Below, in pieces: positions 34,112-40,478 of a DNA stretch of 40,478 bases (positions are counted from its first letter, which is position 1; each line of letters begins with the position of its first letter). The position numbers and the translations under genes were made by a program. The DNA lies in the NCBI GenBank assembly GCA_937879875.1, contig CALFMN010000173.1, positions 1 to 40,478 of the forward strand, in the 5' to 3' direction. The stretch comes from an uncultured Chloroflexota bacterium. GTDB lineage: Bacteria > Chloroflexota > Dehalococcoidia > CAUJGQ01. Below the pieces are notes generated by a model. That model ran no database searches. It worked only from the letters and a program-made list of their open reading frames with translations, and was not told the DNA's origin.

Positions 34112-34738
34112 CTATGCGGTTTTGGCCGTGTTTGCCGCCGGCTCGTTCTCGTCGGGCTCGCGCTCCGGCAGGCGCCAGAAGTCCTGTGCCCAGCGACGCT
34201 GCACGCGCCGACCGGGCGCGTTCCAGCTCTCCAGATCGGCGAGCAGCCAGCGCCAGTCCACGGCATGGCCGGCGGCGCGCAGCAGCAGGATCGCCTGGCG
34301 CAGGCGGTCGGGCAGCTCCTCCTCGTCGGCCACCAGCAGTTGCGAGAAGCGACGCTCGACGGCCTCGCGGTTGCCGGCGCCCCGGGGCGCCATGCGGTTG
34401 CAGGCGGCGCCCAGCGAGTCGCCGGGCATCGGCGCAACCGTCCGGTTCGGCTGCAGCGCGGGCGGGTGCAGGGCGAACAGCCCCGCCACGAGGTAGCGGC
34501 AGGTTTCGATCCACCCGCTTCTGTCGTCTGACGGGTCCGGCACGTACGGTACGACGTACTGGAAGACGCCTTCGGCCTCGCCCGGCCGCTTGCCGGCCGA
34601 GCGCCGCAGTTGCGCCAGCGCGCCGCGGTCCTCCTTCGCCACCAGCCCGACCAGCCGCTCGATCAGCGCCTGTGCCTGCGGGGGCAGCCGCGGCGCTCGG
34701 GCCGTCGCGGGCTGTGTGTGTGCCGTATCAGTCGTCAT
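34112..34738 (-). CDS. cse2: Cascade small subunit Cse2 (CasB, Cas11e)
   Basis: Encodes 208 aa. Helical segments such as LIERLVGLVAKEDRGALAQL and WIETCRYLVAGLFALHP are typical of Cse2, as is the later RRFSQLLVADEEELPDRLRQ. A dimer stabilises the R-loop in Cascade. Its ATG lies inside the cse1 gene (11-bp overlap). About 77 bp without features separate it from cas7e. Confidence 0.93.
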   Translation of the reverse strand: MTTDTAHTQPATARAPRLPPQAQALIERLVGLVAKEDRGALAQLRRSAGKRPGEAEGVFQYVVPYVPDPSDDRSGWIETCRYLVAGLFALHPPALQPNRTVAPMPGDSLGAACNRMAPRGAGNREAVERRFSQLLVADEEELPDRLRQAILLLRAAGHAVDWRWLLADLESWNAPGRRVQRRWAQDFWRLPEREPDENEPAANTAKTA

Positions 34739-36341
34739 GCCGGTCCTCCGTTTGCACCGTCCCGTCTTGCTTCACCGGCTCGCTCCGGCGCGGCCGCTGC
34801 CGTAGCGGATCGGCCAGCCGTATGCGCAGCGATTGCTCCGCTTCGGCGGCGGCACGCAGGGCGCGCGCCGATTCGCCCTGCGTATCTGCTGCCGCCCGAA
34901 ACGCTACCTGCGCGGCCTGACGAATGTCTTTGACCCACGCGGGTAGCGCGTGCGCGCCGTAGGTCTTGGCCGGGCCGACGATTTCGTAATCGTCGGCCAG
35001 CTTCGGCAGGAAGCCGTCGAAGGCGAGGTCGAGTGCCCGCCAGTAGCGCACGTCGGCGCCCATGCTGTCTGCCAGGGCGCGGATCGCCTTCTCGTCGCCC
35101 TTGCCGCCGCCCGGCTGCAGGATCAGCCGCGCCAGCGTGTAGACCGCCGAAGCGAGCGCGGAGTAGCCGTTTTCGGCAGCCTGCAGCGCCTGTTGCAGCC
35201 GCTCCTGCAACGCGCGGTCGTCCAGATAGGTGAGCGGCATGGGTAGCCGTTCTTGCCGCCAGTAATGCACGATCGCCTTGCCCGGCTCGGAGCAGAGGCC
35301 CAGCACGTCGAGGTTCGGCTGCGCCGGCGGCAGCGCACCCCGCTGGCCCTCGTCATCCAGCGTTTGCGGGATCTGCGCGACGTAGTCGAGCACCCGCGGC
35401 CGCTGGCCGGATTCGGACGCCGCGAACAGCGCGTGGCTGTCGCGCCAGACCGCGCGGCCCTGGGTCAGCGTGCGTGGCCGCCAGCCGAGCTTCTCGTCGG
35501 CGCGGTAGGACTTGAATGGGTCGAGCGCCTCTTTGTCGTCCAGCACGAGGTTCTGGCGGAAGAGACAACGTCGCACCTGCCCGTCCTCGTCGCGCAGCAG
35601 GCGCACCGCCCGCGCCTGAAAGGTGAGCAGGTCGAGGTAGCCCGCCGGTTTGGTGCCCTCTTTGTCGGGCACGGCGAAGCTTGCTTGCTCCCAGGCCGGC
35701 AGGTCTGTACCGGTGCGGGCGAACGGCTCTTGGGCGTTGTAGATCACCAGGTTGAGCGCGAGGGTCTGGAACAGGTTCTCGCCGCGCACCAGCGCCGTGT
35801 AGCCGCGCATGTTCGGCGCATCGTAGAAGCGCAACGGGAAGCTGACACCGCCGGCGAAGGCGTAGCCCTGCGTCGTGATCAACGCCCGCGCCGCCGCGGC
35901 GGGCGAAAGGCCGGCATCGTCATCGGTTTTGTCCCAGAAGCGGTTGCTGTTGGCGGCCGCGCGGTCATGCACCAGCCGCAGGACGGAGGACGCGTTCGTT
36001 ACCGTCTCCATGTCGGTGCGCTGGTAGAACGGCCGCTCGGCAGCGAAGAGGTCGAACCGGTCCCGCCGTTGCGCGAAATAGCGCTCCAGCTTCTCGAAAT
36101 CGAAGTGTCCGGCGGCCCAGGTCGCGGCCCAGGCAGCGGGCGACGCCGGGCCGCGGAACGCCGCGTGCAGCACGGCCAGCAGCAGCCGGTGCAGCGAGGC
36201 CGTGACGAGCGGCGACTCGTCGCTGACCTCGCGCAGATCGTGTGCCCGCAGCAGCGCCTCGCCGAGCGAGAGCTCGGCCGGCGCGCCGTCCGGCAGCAGC
36301 ACCGGGATCCAGGGCTCTTCCAGCAGATTGAAACCCGGCAT
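34728..36341 (-). CDS. cse1: Cascade large subunit Cse1 (CasA, Cas8e)
   Basis: Encodes 537 aa from the ATG at 36341, with a strong GGAGGTGG box; a longer reading to 36455 is not supported. FNLLEEPWIPVLLPDG at the start is the Cse1 signature. AERPFYQRTDMETV and PAAAARALITTQGYAFAGG follow. Cse1 reads the PAM and recruits Cas3. It is the first gene of the Cascade operon. Its probable promoter is about 460 bp upstream, so the message has a long 5' region that runs antisense through a mini-CRISPR. Confidence 0.95.
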   Translation of the reverse strand: MPGFNLLEEPWIPVLLPDGAPAELSLGEALLRAHDLREVSDESPLVTASLHRLLLAVLHAAFRGPASPAAWAATWAAGHFDFEKLERYFAQRRDRFDLFAAERPFYQRTDMETVTNASSVLRLVHDRAAANSNRFWDKTDDDAGLSPAAAARALITTQGYAFAGGVSFPLRFYDAPNMRGYTALVRGENLFQTLALNLVIYNAQEPFARTGTDLPAWEQASFAVPDKEGTKPAGYLDLLTFQARAVRLLRDEDGQVRRCLFRQNLVLDDKEALDPFKSYRADEKLGWRPRTLTQGRAVWRDSHALFAASESGQRPRVLDYVAQIPQTLDDEGQRGALPPAQPNLDVLGLCSEPGKAIVHYWRQERLPMPLTYLDDRALQERLQQALQAAENGYSALASAVYTLARLILQPGGGKGDEKAIRALADSMGADVRYWRALDLAFDGFLPKLADDYEIVGPAKTYGAHALPAWVKDIRQAAQVAFRAAADTQGESARALRAAAEAEQSLRIRLADPLRQRPRRSEPVKQDGTVQTEDRHDD

Positions 36342-36472
36342 CAGTCGCCACCTCCGTTTGGTTCGTAGACGAGGTTGAGGCTTGATTTCATGCGTTCTCC
36401 CGTGGCATTGGACTGAGGGGCGCACGTAGCGCGCACGACTGAGGTGCGACCACACATCGATCGTGAAGGCGC

Positions 36473-36478
36473 TATGAT
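36473..36478 (+). promoter_or_regulatory. candidate -10 box for the mini-CRISPR transcript
   Basis: TATGAT on the + strand, 9 nt before the first degenerate repeat, places a start point near 36485. No convincing -35 box is visible at the expected spacing, so the call is weak. Confidence 0.35.
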
Positions 36479-36487
36479 GGCAATGCC

Positions 36488-36577
36488 TGAGTCCCCACGC
36501 ACGTGGGGGTGAACCGGTTATCGCGTGGTGCTGGCGCGTCGAGGCTAAGCTGTCCCCACGCAGGTGGGGGTGTCGTC
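36488..36577 (+). CRISPR. mini-CRISPR: two variant repeats, one 32-nt spacer, candidate crRNA-like regulator
   Basis: Repeat A (36488-36516) matches the main repeat at 27 of 29 positions, differing only at its first two bases. Repeat B (36549-36577) keeps the hairpin stem but has changed at one pre-stem base, one loop base and its last five bases. The spacer (36517-36548) is exactly 32 nt. Orientation is opposite to the main array and the cas operon. Repeat A supplies an intact 5' handle (GTGAACCG) and repeat B an intact Cas6e hairpin, so one normal crRNA could be made. Its first 17 nt (GTTATCGCGTGGTGCTG) match the site at 36840 in 14 positions, next to the Cascade promoter. Confidence 0.88.
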
Positions 36578-36642
36578 ACGAACGCAAGCGGACAGGGACA
36601 GCCCCTCCCAATGTGCACCGGCTGAGGCTTGCCCGGGAATCG

Positions 36643-36687
36643 GAGGCAGCGGATACTGGAGGTGTCCAAGCTCCGGGTCGCTGCCTC
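36643..36687 (+). terminator. possible terminator downstream of the mini-CRISPR
   Basis: Arms gaggcagcg and cgctgcctc pair perfectly around a 27-nt loop and are followed by gtcttcctt. It lies 65 bp after the mini-CRISPR on its strand. It would also fold in the long 5' region of the Cascade message. Confidence 0.35.
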
Positions 36688-36712
36688 GTCTTCCTTGGCA
36701 GGTCTGCGATCC

Positions 36713-36742
36713 GCCGGCGGCCTGTAGGTGCAGGCCGCCGGC
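36713..36742. other. 12-bp perfect hairpin in the cas3-cse1 intergenic region
   Basis: Arms gccggcggcctg and caggccgccggc with loop taggtg. On the + strand it is followed by ttctc and could be a second terminator for the mini-CRISPR. On the minus strand it sits in the Cascade 5' region, just after an AGGAGGAGGTGA purine run (revcomp of 36764-36777) that has no reading frame of useful length behind it. Confidence 0.5.
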
Positions 36743-36805
36743 TTCTCACACAGAGGTTTCCCTTATCACCTCCTCCTGATTTCTGCTCAGCGCCGAGACA
36801 CTGAG

Positions 36806-36835
36806 ATTCTAGTCTCGCGTTGGATCCTTTGTCAA
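36806..36835 (-). promoter_or_regulatory. near-consensus sigma-70 promoter for the Cascade operon
   Basis: On the minus strand, TTGACA (36830-36835) and TAGAAT (36806-36811) are separated by 18 bp. The start point would be near 36799, giving a 5' region of about 455 nt before cse1. It begins 25 bp after the cas3 stop codon, so the Cascade genes have their own promoter. The mini-CRISPR match at 36840 abuts the -35 box. Confidence 0.7.
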
Positions 36836-36839
36836 ATAG

Positions 36840-36871
36840 GTTATAGTGTGTTGCTGTACGCTAGAACGCTG
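36840..36871 (+). promoter_or_regulatory. putative Cascade operator targeted by the mini-CRISPR spacer
   Basis: Starts GTTATAGTGTGTTGCTG, matching spacer positions 1-5, 7, 9-11 and 13-17. Mismatches are at 6, 8 and 12, then mostly from 18 on. The three bases before it (36837-36839) are TAG, in the PAM position; TAG is a weaker type I-E PAM in E. coli. It overlaps the cas3 stop codon and lies 4 bp beyond the -35 box, so a bound complex would block RNA polymerase. Confidence 0.65.
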
Positions 36872-39758
36872 GAACATCCTCCACGACAACCCCCATCCGT
36901 TCATCCAGCCTGATCCGGTACTCCTGCCCCGTCGGCGTGGCGACGCCGTTCTCGTCGAGCACCGCCAGGCGCACGCCGCGCAGGGTCGCGGAGCGCGAGG
37001 TGCCGGGCACGGGGCCGAAGGCGTCCGGATACCGCTTCACACGCCAATTGGTGAGCCCGACCGAGCGCTCAAGCAGGTAGCGGAGCTGCTCGATCGTCGG
37101 CGTGCGCGCCTTCGGGATGCGCTGGTACTCGATCCATTCATCGGGTCGCAGCACGACAAAGGTGATGGGCGATTCGCCCAGCCGCGTGCGAACCTGGAAC
37201 GCGTCCGGCAGATCCGGCGTCTCTTCCTTGCGCTCTTGGAGATCCGCGTCCAGCAGGTCGCTGCCGTCGTGGAACGGCGGCCAGATGCGCGCACGCTGCG
37301 CCTGCGTTTCCGCGTCCTCGGTGTCTCTGGCGAACGCGGCCCGCGTCTCCGTCCAGGCGCGCCGTAGCGCCTCGCTCGCGTCTGCCGGCGCCTCGTCCTC
37401 GCCGTAGACCGACTCGATCAGCGCTTCGACATCACCGGGAACGGCGATTTCTTTGCGATCGCGCAGCGCCAGCCAGGAGCGCAGCAGAATATGCCCGTCA
37501 TAGATGAAGCGCGTTCCTGCCTCAAACTCCGGCACGCCATCGCCGCCGATCCTCGGCTCGCAGATCCACAGCCTCGGCGTTTCCAGCCCCGGCGGACGGG
37601 ACGCGCGTATATGCCGGTGCTCGCGGCCGGAACGCTGCAGCAGCAGGTCGGCCGGCGCCATGTCGCTGACCATCAGGTCGAAGTCCAGGTCCAGGCTCTG
37701 CTCGATCACCTGCGTGGCGACCAGCACGGCACGGCGGGGGCGCCGCACCGGCTCCTTGCGCCCCTCCGCGACTTCAACCTCGCCGTCCGGCCGGCCGAAG
37801 CGCAGCAGCGTGCACTTCTCCAGCGCATCGCGCTCGCGGAAGCGGAAGCGCGCATGGAACAGCTCCAGCTCGGGCCGGCCGTCGCCCGCGTCCTTCTCGG
37901 GGAAGTACGGCCGCAGCGCCTCGTACACGTCGCGGGCGCGGCGCACGGTGTTGCAGACCACCGCCGCGCAGCCGCCCTGCTCAAGCGCGTCACGCAGCTT
38001 TCGGGCCAGCGCGAATTCACCGCCATCCGCCGGGATCGCGCCGTCCACGAAGCTGATGCTCAGGCTGCGCGTGCTGCGCTCCGAGGCCACGATCGGCGAC
38101 GCGCCGGCCCCGGCCGCCGCGACCCATGAGAGGCGAGGGTAAGGCGGGCAGGCGATCGGTTCGCGCAGATCGATCTGCAGGCCGCGGGCGTAGGCGCGCA
38201 ACAGCGCGTCGCGCCGCGCCCGCGGCAGCGTGGCGGAGAGCAGCAGCACCGGCGAGCCGAGCGCGCCCAGCCAGGTGAGCAGGCATTCGAGGATGACCGA
38301 CATGTAGGCGTCGTAGGCGTGCACCTCGTCGAAGATCACGACCTTGCCGGCGAGGGCGCCCAGCCGCACGAACTGGTGCTTCGTGGGTAGCACCGCCAGC
38401 AGCGCCTGATCCACCGTGCCGACGCCGAACGGCGCCAGCAGGCCGCGCTTGCGCGCCGTGAACCACTCGCCGGCGATCACCTCGGCCTGCTCGCGGTCGT
38501 GCGCATCGCTCCGCGGGTCGTCGTCGCAGATCTGATCGGGCGTCATCTCGTCCGGGTCGGCGCGCAGCATCGCCTGCAGCTCGGCCGAGAGCGCGCTGTG
38601 GCCGTGCAGCAACTGCAGCGTCACGGTCTGGCCGGAGAAGCGCCGCTCCAGAAACTCGCGCACGCGGGAGAACATCTGGTTGCTGGTCGCCTGCGTGGGC
38701 ATCGCCACGTAGGCGCCGCTCGGCCCCGGCGCCACACCCCAGCGGTCGGCGGCGTAGAGCGCGGCTTCGGTCTTGCCTTCGCCCATCGGCGCCTCGACGA
38801 TCACCAGCGCGGGGAGCTGGCCGGCGAGCGCACCGGCCAGCTCCTCCATGCGGACCTGGAGATCGCATGGCCGCTCGATGGCCGGGAACAGCCGGCAGAA
38901 CGACGCGGGTGCGTCGGACGGCTGCCAGCCTGTCCAGTGCAAGCGGTGCAATGCAGCGTGCGCGTGTGCCCGTGCCTGCTCCAGGTAGACGCGTGCAGAC
39001 AGCGGATCGAGCGCGGGCGGTTCCGGCGGTGGCGGATCGGCGAGGAATTTGAAGAAGCGCGTGTTGGAGCCGATCCAGTCAGCTACGCAGGCGATCTCGG
39101 CGAGCGCCATGATCGCCGCGTCATCGAGCCGCGTCGGCACCGACAAACCACCCAGCCCGAGCGCGTCGCAGACCAGCCGCACGATGCCGGCGCGCACCCC
39201 CTCCCACGCCCAGTTCCCAACGCGGGCGGGAAAGGCCTGCGCGCGATCGCGCCTCAGTTCGCCACGCTGCTTCCTGGACGGAAAGAAGCCGTGGTGCCCG
39301 CCGACCACCTGCGCGAGGCGCCGCGCCGTCTTCCGATCGACGCTGTGCTGTTCGGCCATCAGCTCGCCGAGCGTCACCGCCGTGACCACGCCGTGCGGCG
39401 TGCGGGGCGGCGAATCCCCCGGTCCATCCAGCGAAAAGAGAGCGCCGCCGTACAAGCCGCGCAGCAGTTCGGCCGCCGGCTGCTGCTGGAAGGCCGGGCA
39501 GCCCTTGCCGGTATCGTGCAGGCCGGCCAGCGCGGACACCCAGGCACGGGCGGCGTCGAGATCGTCGAACCCGAGACCCGTCGCCAGACGGCGCCGAGCG
39601 TATTCAGACAGCGTCTCGTCCCAGATGCGCTCGGCCACCGCCGCCACGTCGAGCAGGTGGCAGATCAGCGGATGGTAGGCGGGCGGGGCACCCTTCTCGC
39701 GCGGCAGTTTTGCCCAGAAGACGGCCAGATTGGGGTGGCTCGGATCGGCGGAGTACAA
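36861..39758 (-). CDS. cas3: CRISPR-associated helicase-nuclease Cas3 (HD + DExH)
   Basis: Encodes 965 aa from a TTG at 39758, preceded by GGGGAGG. The HD nuclease domain has H29 (YHPLICHLLDV), H81-D82 (GLHDTGKG), H155-H156 (GGHHGFFPS) and D227 (CVADWIGSN). The helicase has Walker A GEGKT (326-330), DEVH (477-480), motif III LLLSATLP and the later motifs VLVATQVIEQSLDLDFD and QRSGREHRH. It degrades DNA opened by Cascade. It is in the same direction as the Cascade genes but separated from them by about 520 bp that hold a promoter and mini-CRISPR, so its level may be set independently. Confidence 0.97.
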   Translation of the reverse strand: MYSADPSHPNLAVFWAKLPREKGAPPAYHPLICHLLDVAAVAERIWDETLSEYARRRLATGLGFDDLDAARAWVSALAGLHDTGKGCPAFQQQPAAELLRGLYGGALFSLDGPGDSPPRTPHGVVTAVTLGELMAEQHSVDRKTARRLAQVVGGHHGFFPSRKQRGELRRDRAQAFPARVGNWAWEGVRAGIVRLVCDALGLGGLSVPTRLDDAAIMALAEIACVADWIGSNTRFFKFLADPPPPEPPALDPLSARVYLEQARAHAHAALHRLHWTGWQPSDAPASFCRLFPAIERPCDLQVRMEELAGALAGQLPALVIVEAPMGEGKTEAALYAADRWGVAPGPSGAYVAMPTQATSNQMFSRVREFLERRFSGQTVTLQLLHGHSALSAELQAMLRADPDEMTPDQICDDDPRSDAHDREQAEVIAGEWFTARKRGLLAPFGVGTVDQALLAVLPTKHQFVRLGALAGKVVIFDEVHAYDAYMSVILECLLTWLGALGSPVLLLSATLPRARRDALLRAYARGLQIDLREPIACPPYPRLSWVAAAGAGASPIVASERSTRSLSISFVDGAIPADGGEFALARKLRDALEQGGCAAVVCNTVRRARDVYEALRPYFPEKDAGDGRPELELFHARFRFRERDALEKCTLLRFGRPDGEVEVAEGRKEPVRRPRRAVLVATQVIEQSLDLDFDLMVSDMAPADLLLQRSGREHRHIRASRPPGLETPRLWICEPRIGGDGVPEFEAGTRFIYDGHILLRSWLALRDRKEIAVPGDVEALIESVYGEDEAPADASEALRRAWTETRAAFARDTEDAETQAQRARIWPPFHDGSDLLDADLQERKEETPDLPDAFQVRTRLGESPITFVVLRPDEWIEYQRIPKARTPTIEQLRYLLERSVGLTNWRVKRYPDAFGPVPGTSRSATLRGVRLAVLDENGVATPTGQEYRIRLDERMGVVVEDVPAF

Positions 39759-40478
39759 GGCTTCAACCTCCCCTGCGGATGCTCGATTCCAACTCGCTCA
39801 ATCGGTGTTCCGCTTCGCGCCGGCAAGTTCGACAAGCTGCGCCGGGAATGGCGGCGCCGACAAAGGCGGTGGCAGTTTGCGCCGGCAGTTGCGCCGCCGC
39901 GCCCGGCACGCGGAAGGACAGTGCGCCGCAAGCAGGCGCTCGACGATCGCCAGGCCTGCGCGGCGTCAACCTGTGTCTCCCGGGTGCGGAGGGCCACTTC
40001 AGAGTCGGGTTGTCCGGCCTGCACCCGCCCGATTATGGCGCGGGTTCGGCACCGGCGCCCCTGCTCGGCGGGTGTTTGGCAGCGCGTTCCGCTCGCAGGG
40101 TTGGCCTGCGTCAACGGGGATCCCTGCCAGACTAAACGTTAGGACAAGGCGAATTGGTACAACGCCAGGCGGTTGATGGCGTCCGGCGCTGTCGGAGCCG
40201 TTCCATCTGTTCGCGATGGCGGCGCGAGGCTGCGAGGTGCGGCAGGTCAGCGCAGCGGCGATCACGGGCTGTGGCTCGGCGACGAGCGCTGCCCGGTTGT
40301 CCGAGCTGGCCGCTCGTATCGGGTGATGCGCTGCGGCGGGCTGGTGCTGGACACGCCGGCCGCGTGCAGCCGGGCAGTCGTGCGGAGTTGCAGCAAGCCT
40401 TCCCGCGCGCCCCGAAGTGCCCGGCGGCTAGAGCGTGTCTGAAAAATGTTCGAACCATCGTTCCGTGGCTGGTCGTGA
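39759..40478. other. 720 bp without a confident gene
   Basis: Several open frames exist but none has a ribosome site plus recognisable protein. A frame near 40173-40442 contains SYRVMRCGGLVLDTPAA, faintly like the start of a methyltransferase, and might be a gene remnant. The promoter of cas3 should lie here, but I see no convincing boxes. The window's end carries gagcgtgtctgaaaaatg, which resembles an insertion sequence end. Confidence 0.4.

Noticed and set aside
36763..36780. Strong purine run AGGAGGAGGTGA on the minus strand, like a ribosome site for a leader peptide of the Cascade operon
   Set aside because: The only starts behind it are too close or give a frame of seven codons; not enough to call a peptide.
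40173..40442. Frame with SYRVMRCGGLVLDTPAA, possibly a methyltransferase fragment
   Set aside because: The resemblance is too short, with no AdoMet motif or ribosome site; recorded only as a possible remnant.

Overview
The window is a GC-rich chromosomal segment. ECF sigma/DUF5667 pairing, several class III CoA-transferases, a CsbD-like protein and an encapsulin together suggest a Chloroflexota-type bacterium; this is an inference from gene content, since no rRNA or universal marker gene is present.

Layout. 1-2565: an ECF sigma factor overlapping a membrane-anchored DUF5667 protein. 2858-9053: a same-strand acyl-CoA cluster with four CaiB/BaiF domains in three genes (one a tandem fusion) and an acyl-CoA dehydrogenase, probably for CoA activation and oxidation of an unknown carboxylic acid. 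9221-11994: a family VIII-like serine hydrolase, a histidine phosphatase and a crotonase homolog lacking both hydratase glutamates. 12198-16762: a multi-cluster ferredoxin, a single-cluster ferredoxin, two uncharacterised proteins, a response regulator, an NYN nuclease, tRNA-Arg and a CsbD-like protein. 16935-19340: tRNA-His, then a 2.25-kb IS1-like element with 15-bp inverted ends that carries a toxin-antitoxin-like fusion gene as passenger. 19461-23328: a two-gene heterodimeric ABC exporter. 23745-26854: an amidase, a small unknown gene and a mannose-6-phosphate isomerase. 27033-28624: an encapsulin shell gene divergent from an unknown gene whose N-terminus carries an encapsulin cargo-loading-like motif. 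28731-39758: a complete type I-E CRISPR-Cas locus (cas3, cse1, cse2, cas7e, cas5e, cas6e, cas1, cas2) with a 24-repeat array. 39759-40478: no confident gene.

The most interesting structure lies between cas3 and cse1. A two-repeat, one-spacer mini-CRISPR (36488-36577, + strand) faces against the cas operon. Its 32-nt spacer matches a site at 36840 in 14 of its first 17 positions. That site has a TAG trinucleotide in the PAM position and abuts the -35 box (TTGACA) of a near-consensus promoter that should drive the Cascade genes. Two mismatches among the first 17 (6 and 12), and the next one (18), fall at the positions that Cascade leaves unpaired. The two repeats have decayed only where crRNA maturation does not need them. 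This is what a crRNA-like autorepressor of the cas operon would look like, similar in logic to the CreA/CreR crRNA-like regulators. A second candidate novelty is the possible encapsulin cargo gene at 27033-27569.

All functional statements rest on motif recognition by eye; no database search was run.
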